Positions 32,650 through 38,868 of a stretch of DNA of 38,868 nt are shown piece after piece (the first letter of the stretch is position 1; each line of letters starts with the position of its first letter). Source of the DNA: Desulfobacteraceae bacterium (GTDB lineage: Bacteria > Desulfobacterota > DSM-4660 > Desulfatiglandales > Desulfatiglandaceae); NCBI GenBank assembly GCA_003599015.1, contig QZIK01000120.1:1-38868 (forward strand). Reading direction: 5' to 3'. The notes under the pieces were generated by a model that made no database searches, was not told where the DNA came from, and was given only the letters and a program-made list of their open reading frames with translations. The translations under genes and the position numbers were made by a program.

Positions 32650-34605
32650 ATGGAAGTGCAGCGTTCGATTGCACATGTTTTTAGTAATTTTCTGCTGGAT
32701 TGCGCATCGGCCCTTGAAAAACCATTGGGATATGTGAGCAGCAAATGCGTAGCTCTGGCGTCCCTTCTTTCTCTGGGTATGGCCGTTTTCATTATCCTGG
32801 ATATTGCCCTCAAGTATCTGTTCGAGGCACCCATGCACTTTATCATCGAGGGAGAGACTTTTCTTTTGGTGATGGTGACCTTTCTAACCATTGCCGAAAC
32901 CCAGAGGAACGGCAGACACGTTTCTGTGGATCTCTTTACCATAGGTCTTCCTATCAAGGTCCGGCTTTTCAACAGCACGATTTTTTCCATTTTCGGTATT
33001 TTCCTCTTCGTGATTGTAAGCTGGCAGTTGTTCCAAAGAGGGTTGCAGGAATACTCAGACGGTGCGAAAAGCTTGATTTCTCATATTCCTTTTTTTCCTT
33101 TTTCATTTTTGGCCGCCTTTGGATGTGTGCTTTTGTCCCTGGTTCTTTTCAAGGAGCTGTTAGAAAAGCTTGGCCGATCCTTTTCGACATACAGGCGGCC
33201 CTTTTTTATCCTGGCTGTGATACTGATTCTGTCTGCAGTCATCATGACGCTTCCGATCGCGTACCAAACTTTTGGCATTCAGGTAGGAAGAAATGCCCTA
33301 GGCGTGGTGATGCTGGGGTTTGCTCTTGTGCTCATGTTCTTTGGTTTTCCTGTAGCCTTTACTATGGCCTTTGTCGGACTCTTGGGAACGTGGTTTCTGG
33401 CCGGCCGGGATATCTCTTTCGGATTTACTCGGCTGGCTGCATTTGACAGTGTGGCGGAATACTATTTATGCGTAATCCCCTTTTTTATTCTCATGGGGTT
33501 GTTCTGCCTGGGTGCGGGCATCAGCAAGGATTTGTTTCGTGCTGCCCATAGATGGGTGGGTGCAATGCCGGGTGGTCTGGCCATTTCAACTGTGATCGGC
33601 TGTGGGGGCTTTGCGGCCATATGTGGGGACAGCATGGCCAATGCAGCCACCATGGGCGCTGTGGCGCTTCCTGAGATGAAGAAGTACCAGTATCAGGATT
33701 CCCTGGCCACCGGTTCCGTGGCTGCCGGGGGCACGCTGGGGATACTGATTCCACCCAGCATTGGGTTTATCGCGTATGGCGTTGTTACCCAAGAGTCTGT
33801 GGGCAAGCTCTTCATGGCCGGCATCCTCCCTGGAATCATTCTGATTCTTTTCTTTTGCGCAACTATCTTTCTCCGGTGCAAGCTGAATCCCACCCTGGGG
33901 CCGGCGGCAGAGCCATGCTCCTGGAGAGAGAAGGTACGCTCACTCCAAGGAGCCTGGCAGGTGGTGCTGCTGTTTGCCGCAGTCATGGGAGGCATCTATT
34001 CAGGGGTGGTGACCCCTACCGAAGCCGGGGGTGTAGGGGTGATCGGCGCTCTGATCCTGGCCCTGTTTTCCTCTGAGTTCACCTGGAAGAAAATGGTTGA
34101 CTCGCTGACGGACGGCATTCAGATGTCCGCCATGATCATCACCATGCTGATTGGGGTAGCCATTCTCAACAACTTTATTGTGCTGACCGAAATGCCTTCT
34201 CGTCTGTCCGATTTTCTTCAATCCATGAACCTCGCCCCGTATGCCTTTTTTGTTTGCGTCATGCTGCTTTATCTGGTCATGGGGATGGTGATGAACATCA
34301 TCCCCATGATCATAGTCACCCTGCCCATTATCTTTCCCTCGATCGTCGCCATGGGTTTCGATCCCATCTGGTTTGGGGTGGTGATGGTCATCATGATGGA
34401 AATGGGCCAGATCTCGCCACCCGTGGGGATCAATGTCTTCGTGATTGCAGCGGTAGCCAAGGATGTGCCAATGCAAAGAATCTTCCTTGGGATACTGCCC
34501 TTCATCTTTTGCGAGGTAGCGGTCATTGTTCTCTTGACCTTCTTCCCCAAGATCGCACTCTTCCTCCCCAGCCTCATGGAGGTGCTGCCGCCTATAATAA
34601 GATGA
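32650..34605 (+). CDS. dctM: fused TRAP transporter permease, DctQ-DctM
   Basis: This 651-aa inner-membrane protein joins a small DctQ domain (about residues 25-180, four helices) to a large DctM domain (about 225-650, about 12 helices). DctM hallmarks are FFILMGLF, GGLAISTVIGCGGFAAICGDSMANAAT split by short turns, GGTLGILIPPS and GQISPPVGIN. It uses an ion gradient to import the acid captured by either DctP. The ATG at 32650 is chosen because it gives the short N-terminus usual for DctQ and follows GGCGGGGGA; a GTG at 32557 would add 31 residues. Confidence 0.92.
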   Translation: MEVQRSIAHVFSNFLLDCASALEKPLGYVSSKCVALASLLSLGMAVFIILDIALKYLFEAPMHFIIEGETFLLVMVTFLTIAETQRNGRHVSVDLFTIGLPIKVRLFNSTIFSIFGIFLFVIVSWQLFQRGLQEYSDGAKSLISHIPFFPFSFLAAFGCVLLSLVLFKELLEKLGRSFSTYRRPFFILAVILILSAVIMTLPIAYQTFGIQVGRNALGVVMLGFALVLMFFGFPVAFTMAFVGLLGTWFLAGRDISFGFTRLAAFDSVAEYYLCVIPFFILMGLFCLGAGISKDLFRAAHRWVGAMPGGLAISTVIGCGGFAAICGDSMANAATMGAVALPEMKKYQYQDSLATGSVAAGGTLGILIPPSIGFIAYGVVTQESVGKLFMAGILPGIILILFFCATIFLRCKLNPTLGPAAEPCSWREKVRSLQGAWQVVLLFAAVMGGIYSGVVTPTEAGGVGVIGALILALFSSEFTWKKMVDSLTDGIQMSAMIITMLIGVAILNNFIVLTEMPSRLSDFLQSMNLAPYAFFVCVMLLYLVMGMVMNIIPMIIVTLPIIFPSIVAMGFDPIWFGVVMVIMMEMGQISPPVGINVFVIAAVAKDVPMQRIFLGILPFIFCEVAVIVLLTFFPKIALFLPSLMEVLPPIIR

Positions 34606-34705
34606 TGCGGTATTATATCCTCTATTTTGTTTATTAAGTACAGGGGCTGCCTTAAAGCGCAAGTGGAAGGTGAAACCAATTACATATTTTTAGAAAGGAA
34701 CAGTG

Positions 34706-35839
34706 ATGACTGCTTTGGAAGAGATATTTGAATTGTCTTCATCCAATCGTAACAGCGCCGTCAAAGCATGGAAGGAAAACGGTGGGAAAATGGTTGGATA
34801 CTGGTGTTCTTACATACCATGCGAACTCATCCACGCCGCAGGACTTTTTCCTTACAAGGTAAAGGGGTTGAACGCGAACGGAACCTCGAGGGCCGAGGTA
34901 TATTTGACGCCTGTCTGCACATGCAAATGGTCCCGTTCTATTGTCCAGTTGGCCTATGACGCGGAGTATGGTTTTCTTGATGGGCTGGTGGGGATGAACC
35001 AGTGTGATCACAGCCGAAGGGCCCATGAATTCTGGGTGAGGAAAATCGGTGTTCCCTTTGATCATTTTGTGGCAGTGCCCCACAAGATGGAGACGGAGGC
35101 GGCACTGGAATGGTACACGAAAGGTCTCCTTGACCTGAAAAACCATCTGGAAGATCATTTTCATGCGCCCATCACTTCGGACGCTCTGATCCGCTCCATC
35201 GATCTGTTCAATGAAAACCGGTTGCTTCTCAAGGAATTACAGGCATGCATGAAGGACAAGGATCCGTGTATCAGGGGATCGGATCTCCACAAGGTGATTA
35301 TTGCGGGGGTTTCCACGCCGCCCGAGCGATACAACAATCTGCTGAAACGTCTGTTGAAAGAAATTAAGGAGCGGAAGTCCACAACCGATTACAGGGCCAG
35401 AATCATGATCTGCGGATGGTGTGGAGACGATACCACGCTTCGAACCATCCTTGAAGATCTGGGCGCCCTCGTTGTGGCTGACAACTCCTGTTTTGGGACT
35501 CGAGATTATTGGGATCTAGTAGAGGTGGAGGGAGATCCCCTGGATAGCATTGCCAGGTCCTATCTGAACAGGACCCCTTGTCCCCGCATGATGGACGGGT
35601 TCGCCAGGCGGCTTGCTTTCACCAAAGAGATGGTCGAGCAATTCGCTGTGGATGGAATCATCCTGAGCAGGATTCAATTTTGTGATCTCCACGGAATTGA
35701 TGAGTTCAACTTTAAGCTGCGGGAGAACTTCCTGGGGGTTCCTGTATCGTCCCCCCTGATACAAGAGTATGGGAGCCAGGATATTGGAAGGCTTAAAACA
35801 CGATGCGAAGCGTTCATTGAACAGATTGAAAAACGATAG
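34706..35839 (+). CDS. 2-hydroxyacyl-CoA dehydratase family subunit, small type (pair 3)
   Basis: This is a 377-aa HgdB/BcrC-type subunit, more divergent than those of pairs 1 and 2. The blocks GYWCSYIPCELIHAAG, NQCDHSRRAHEFWV and RIQFCDLHG are kept. VCNC-T-Y has become VCTC-K-W, and ADNCC has become ADNSC. Extra cysteines appear near IMICGWCGDD. A GTG at 34703 directly precedes the chosen ATG, which has AAAGGAA upstream. The large partner follows after 9 bases. The changes around the conserved cysteines suggest a different substrate pocket. Confidence 0.92.
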   Translation: MTALEEIFELSSSNRNSAVKAWKENGGKMVGYWCSYIPCELIHAAGLFPYKVKGLNANGTSRAEVYLTPVCTCKWSRSIVQLAYDAEYGFLDGLVGMNQCDHSRRAHEFWVRKIGVPFDHFVAVPHKMETEAALEWYTKGLLDLKNHLEDHFHAPITSDALIRSIDLFNENRLLLKELQACMKDKDPCIRGSDLHKVIIAGVSTPPERYNNLLKRLLKEIKERKSTTDYRARIMICGWCGDDTTLRTILEDLGALVVADNSCFGTRDYWDLVEVEGDPLDSIARSYLNRTPCPRMMDGFARRLAFTKEMVEQFAVDGIILSRIQFCDLHGIDEFNFKLRENFLGVPVSSPLIQEYGSQDIGRLKTRCEAFIEQIEKR

Positions 35840-35848
35840 GGGGAGACA

Positions 35849-37189
35849 ATGCCTGAAAAAGATAAAATAAGGTTCAGGGAGTTTGATTTTTCAACCAAGC
35901 TGGACCTGAACATCGACATCCTGCACCATACGGAGCGGATAGTGAAAGGTCTCATATCCCAAAGAGACCCCTCGATCCAGTGGGTTTTCCAACCCTACGT
36001 CGATGCCTTAGAAGAAATGAGCGAGGCAATTCGCGAAGAACAGCCGATCGTGTACCATAACTTTACGGTCCTACCCGAGCTGATTTATGGTATGGGAATC
36101 ATCCCCTACCACCACGAGATGTTGGCGTTTATCTGTCCGACCGAATATTTTGCAGCGTACAAGGACCTGTCGTTTACCCATAACACGCCGGAACATCTGT
36201 GCTCTCTCCTCAGCGGAACCTTGGGTATAGCCTTGTCTGATGGGTTATCTAAACCGGATGCCATGATTTACGCCTCCCATCCCTGCGACAGCGGTGTCGC
36301 CACATGTCAGGCCTTGGCCGAATACTATGGGGTAGAACCGTTTATAATCGATTCACCATACGATGACAGCCGGGAGGCCCATGATTATGTGACGAGGCAG
36401 ATCAAGGAATGTGTGACATATCTCGAAGATAAGATCGGTAAAAAAGTAGACATGAACGTGATGCGAGAGGCCGTCAGAAGATCCGACAGGGCCCATGAAC
36501 TCCTGTATTATATCAATGAAATGAAGAAAAAAACCCCCTGCCCTATTCCCTCGTCGATCATTCTTCGGTCTGTCAGTGTGGCCATGTGGGGTATGGTCGG
36601 CAGTCAGGAGACGGTCGCATGGCTTGAGAGGTTCCTAGAAGATGCAAAGGAGCGGGCTGAACGGGGCATGGGGGGGAGATACGAGGAAAAGCTGCGAATC
36701 GCCTGGATCTACACCTTTCCCACGTTCGATCCGGCCATTTTTGAATGGATGGAGGCAAGATTCGGGGCCACGTCCGTGATCTTCCAGGGCGCAGAGCACA
36801 TGTACTGGCCGACCTACAAACCGTTAAGAAGGCCCTGCTACGATTACAGCCTCGATGAACTGTGCGCCATCATGGCAGACAAGAGTTTGAATACGCCTAT
36901 GGCCAGGCAGGCCCGGGGCCATTTCGACTATTTTATCAAGGATGTGGTCCACTGGTGCAGGGAATGGAAGATCGACGCGGCCATATTCTCCGGTCACATC
37001 CAGTGCAAGTCCAACTGGTCTTCCGCACAACTGGCAAAAGAGGTTCTGATGGATGAGTTGGGTATCCCCACCCTCATCTACGAGACGGATATCTTTGACC
37101 CCAGAGTCACCTCTGCGGAGAAAACCGTGGCCTACATGGAGCCATTTTTGGAAATGGTAGCTGAGAAGAAACTTTTTGAGGCTTTTTAG
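35849..37189 (+). CDS. 2-hydroxyacyl-CoA dehydratase family subunit, large type (pair 3)
   Basis: This 446-aa BcrB/HgdA-type subunit partners the preceding gene. It keeps IRFREFDFSTKLDLNIDI, HLCSLLSG, SHPCDSG, CPIPSSIILRSVS and GHIQCKSNW, so the cysteine positions match those of the other two large subunits. It has a few extra residues around WPTYKPLRRPC, where the others have a shorter acidic loop. It lies after the TRAP genes, about 8 kb from the other two pairs. Confidence 0.92.
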   Translation: MPEKDKIRFREFDFSTKLDLNIDILHHTERIVKGLISQRDPSIQWVFQPYVDALEEMSEAIREEQPIVYHNFTVLPELIYGMGIIPYHHEMLAFICPTEYFAAYKDLSFTHNTPEHLCSLLSGTLGIALSDGLSKPDAMIYASHPCDSGVATCQALAEYYGVEPFIIDSPYDDSREAHDYVTRQIKECVTYLEDKIGKKVDMNVMREAVRRSDRAHELLYYINEMKKKTPCPIPSSIILRSVSVAMWGMVGSQETVAWLERFLEDAKERAERGMGGRYEEKLRIAWIYTFPTFDPAIFEWMEARFGATSVIFQGAEHMYWPTYKPLRRPCYDYSLDELCAIMADKSLNTPMARQARGHFDYFIKDVVHWCREWKIDAAIFSGHIQCKSNWSSAQLAKEVLMDELGIPTLIYETDIFDPRVTSAEKTVAYMEPFLEMVAEKKLFEAF

Positions 37190-37232
37190 CATTTAACATA
37201 ACATAATGACAGTGCATTAGAAGGAGGAACCA

Positions 37233-37547
37233 ATGTTTGTAGATGAACGCATCTATACGCTGCATGCGGGCCAGGTGCCTGTTTTCCTGAAACTCTACGA
37301 GGAGGAGGGGATGGAATGCCAGGTGCGCATCCTTGGCAAGATGGTGGGCTACTATTACACAGACGTAGGCCCATTAAACCAGATTGTGCACATGTGGGGG
37401 TACGAGAGCATGGATGACCGTTTTGAACGCCGCAAGAAATTGCAGGCCTCGTCCGAGTGGCAGGCTTATGCCAAAAAGATGCGGCCATTGGTGGTTCATG
37501 TGGAAAACAAGATACTGGTTCCGGCGCCTTTCTTTAAAGTTCCGTAA
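37233..37547 (+). CDS. NIPSNAP family protein
   Basis: This 104-aa protein has the ferredoxin-like NIPSNAP fold: VDERIYTLHAGQVPVFLKLYEE at the start (split by the first strand and helix), a central GYYYTDVGPLNQIVHMWGYESMDDRFERR block, and a C-terminal strand. Bacterial members often sit in catabolic operons for aromatic or CoA-linked acids, but no reaction is established for most. The ribosome site GAAGGAGG is strong. It follows dehydratase pair 3 by 43 bases. Confidence 0.85.
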   Translation: MFVDERIYTLHAGQVPVFLKLYEEEGMECQVRILGKMVGYYYTDVGPLNQIVHMWGYESMDDRFERRKKLQASSEWQAYAKKMRPLVVHVENKILVPAPFFKVP

Positions 37548-37550
37548 GGT

Positions 37551-37596
37551 GTTTCAGGTCCCTAAGCTTTGGATCGAGGAACTTTTTCCCTGAAAC
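37551..37596. other. long-loop inverted repeat after the NIPSNAP gene
   Basis: GTTTCAGG (37551-37558) and CCTGAAAC (37589-37596) are perfectly complementary across 30 bases. A weak T-rich stretch follows. It might be a poor terminator or a processing site. Confidence 0.3.
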
Positions 37597-37643
37597 TTCT
37601 TAATCTTAGACGGGCATAACTGAAGAGAAAATGGAGGAACGGT

Positions 37644-38726
37644 ATGGATGTTTTCGAGCAACTGGCCAAAAAGCTGGACGGGTTGCCCCAAGGCTTCCCA
37701 ACAACAGAAAACGGTGTAGAACTCAAGATTCTCAGAACCATATTTGATCCAGAAGACGCCAGGATGGCGCTACTGATGACCCCTGCACCTGAGACCGCAG
37801 AACAGGTGGCAGAGCGCCTGGGGCGTCCTCTGGACGAAATTAGCGCGCATTTGGACGATATGGCGCGAAAAGGGCAGATCGTCTCGTTCAAGATGGCCGG
37901 ACGCCAAGTGTACCGGCTTGCCCCCTTCGTCATCGGAATCTATGAGATGCAGCGGCGGGAGAGACTAACGAAGGAACTCGCCGAGCTTTTTGAGGAGTAT
38001 TTGCCTCATCTCACAAAAACCTCGGGCGGCTACGGACCCCACATGACGAGGGTGATTCCTGTTCAGTCAACCATCAAGGCAGACCTGCACGTGCTCCAAC
38101 ATGAAGACATTCGCCAGATAATCGCCAAGGCTAAGTCTTTTCGCGTGCAGGATTGTGTCTGCCGTAGGGAAAAGGCTCTGTTGGGGGACCCCTGCAAACA
38201 TACCCTACACAACTGCCTCCAGTATTCCATGGAAGAAAGCGCCTTTGATTATTTCAACCTGGATGGGGAAATTATCACGAGAGAGGAGGCCCTCAGGATC
38301 ATGGAAGAGGCCGACCAGGAGGGCCTGGTGCATACCACCTATAATGCGATGGACGTGCCGGCAGGGTTTTTGTGCAGTTGCTGCGGTTGCAGTTGTGGTC
38401 TTATGCGTGCCCTCAAGGAATATCATGCCCCGTACGCAATTGCCAGGAGCAACTATGTGGCCCACATCGATGCGGATGCGTGTACTGCGTGCGGTGTATG
38501 CAAGGATGAGCGTTGCCCCATGGACGCCATTGTGGAAGATGATGGCATCTACCGGGTGCTCGAAAAGCGGTGTATCGGATGCGGGGTCTGTGCGGTGGTC
38601 TGCCCTTCCGAGGCCCTCATCCTGATTCAAAGACCCGAGTCGGACAGGGATGAAATAGCTCGGGATATGTTGGAATGGGGTAAGCAGCGGCTGGCCAACA
38701 GGGGTCGGCACCTGATCACGAATTAG
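37644..38726 (+). CDS. winged-helix-like iron-sulfur protein with two ferredoxin motifs
   Basis: In this 360-aa protein, residues about 30-95 look like a winged helix (PETAEQVAERLGRPLDEISAHL split by the turn, then GRQVYRLAPF). A middle region has C171, C173, C184 and C191 and a dense CSCCGCSCG cluster at 244-252. The C-terminus has two ferredoxin sites: C280, C283, C286 and C291-Pro with a four-residue last gap, and C310, C313, C316 and C320-Pro. It could be a redox-sensing regulator or a low-potential electron carrier, for example for the dehydratase activase. The position next to pair 3 supports the second option, but this is inference. Confidence 0.88.
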   Translation: MDVFEQLAKKLDGLPQGFPTTENGVELKILRTIFDPEDARMALLMTPAPETAEQVAERLGRPLDEISAHLDDMARKGQIVSFKMAGRQVYRLAPFVIGIYEMQRRERLTKELAELFEEYLPHLTKTSGGYGPHMTRVIPVQSTIKADLHVLQHEDIRQIIAKAKSFRVQDCVCRREKALLGDPCKHTLHNCLQYSMEESAFDYFNLDGEIITREEALRIMEEADQEGLVHTTYNAMDVPAGFLCSCCGCSCGLMRALKEYHAPYAIARSNYVAHIDADACTACGVCKDERCPMDAIVEDDGIYRVLEKRCIGCGVCAVVCPSEALILIQRPESDRDEIARDMLEWGKQRLANRGRHLITN

Positions 38727-38775
38727 CGAAAGCCATGTCAACAAGGCCACTCAGGAACCAAGGGAGACGAGAGCG

Positions 38776-38868
38776 ATGGCACGCCATTCTTTTCAACGTG
38801 ATTTGAGAGATATTCATTTTGTTCTGTTCGAACACCTGCATGCTGAGAAAGTGCTAGGCTATGAGGTC
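38776..38868 (+). CDS. acyl-CoA dehydrogenase, N-terminal fragment (runs off the window)
   Basis: Only 31 codons are visible, from an ATG preceded by GGGAGA to the end of the window with no stop. The beginning, with its DLRDIHFVLFEHL block, is typical of the N-terminus of one acyl-CoA dehydrogenase subgroup with an extra N-terminal helix. The identity is tentative given the length. Confidence 0.6.
   Translation, partial: MARHSFQRDLRDIHFVLFEHLHAEKVLGYEV

Noticed and set aside
34647-34662. GG-N10-GC match before the third dehydratase pair
   Set aside because: The -24 and -12 contexts are poor (GGCTG and AAAGC), so it is not a credible sigma-54 promoter.

Overview
The window looks like part of the chromosome of a strictly anaerobic, probably sulfate-reducing or syntrophic, Desulfobacterota-type bacterium. 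This is inferred from oxygen-sensitive enzyme families (2-hydroxyacyl-CoA dehydratase/benzoyl-CoA reductase type, class I fumarase), sigma-54 control, a TRAP transporter and many CoA-ester enzymes, not from any marker gene. No rRNA, tRNA, CRISPR array, IS element or phage gene was seen.

Layout. (1) 96-3197, minus: a 1033-aa membrane protein of unknown function with a PHP-like N-terminal region. (2) 3522-6955, minus: a four-gene succinate dehydrogenase/fumarate reductase operon (sdhC-sdhD-sdhB-sdhA). (3) 7332-8858, plus: a GAF-AAA+-Fis sigma-54 activator. It sits between two good -24/-12 promoters, one reading into the sdh operon and one into the catabolic cluster. (4) 9107-21575, plus: a HbpS/GlcG-like protein, a pair of family III CoA-transferases, a DUF35 plus thiolase pair, a biotin carboxylase system (stand-alone 53-aa carrier-like domain, divergent carboxyltransferase, BCCP, AccC), a cytidylate-kinase-like protein, an HgdC-type activase, a CooC-like ATPase and an acyl-CoA dehydrogenase. 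(5) 21632-26638: two consecutive pairs of HgdB/HgdA-type dehydratase subunits. (6) 26796-34605: acyl-CoA synthetase, two-subunit class I fumarase/tartrate dehydratase, two tandem DctP binding proteins and a fused DctQM permease. (7) 34706-38868: a third dehydratase pair, a NIPSNAP protein, a winged-helix Fe-S protein and the start of another acyl-CoA dehydrogenase.

Working model (inference). An organic acid enters through the TRAP transporter and is activated by the synthetase or by the CoA-transferase pair. It is then processed by a radical dehydratase or reductase fed by one ATP-dependent activase, an acyl-CoA dehydrogenase, a biotin-dependent carboxylase and a thiolase. Succinate, fumarate and malate would be handled by the fumarase-like enzyme and the sdh operon. 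The CoA-transferase pair next to a DUF35/thiolase pair resembles the BbsEF/BbsAB parts of anaerobic benzylsuccinate oxidation, but no bbs hydratase, alcohol dehydrogenase or glycyl-radical enzyme is present here. The substrate is not determinable from sequence. Several enzymes have substitutions at positions that are normally catalytic (carboxyltransferase, one CoA-transferase subunit, acyl-CoA dehydrogenase, SdhA flavin site, DctP ligand arginine). Together these suggest that the pathway is not a standard one.
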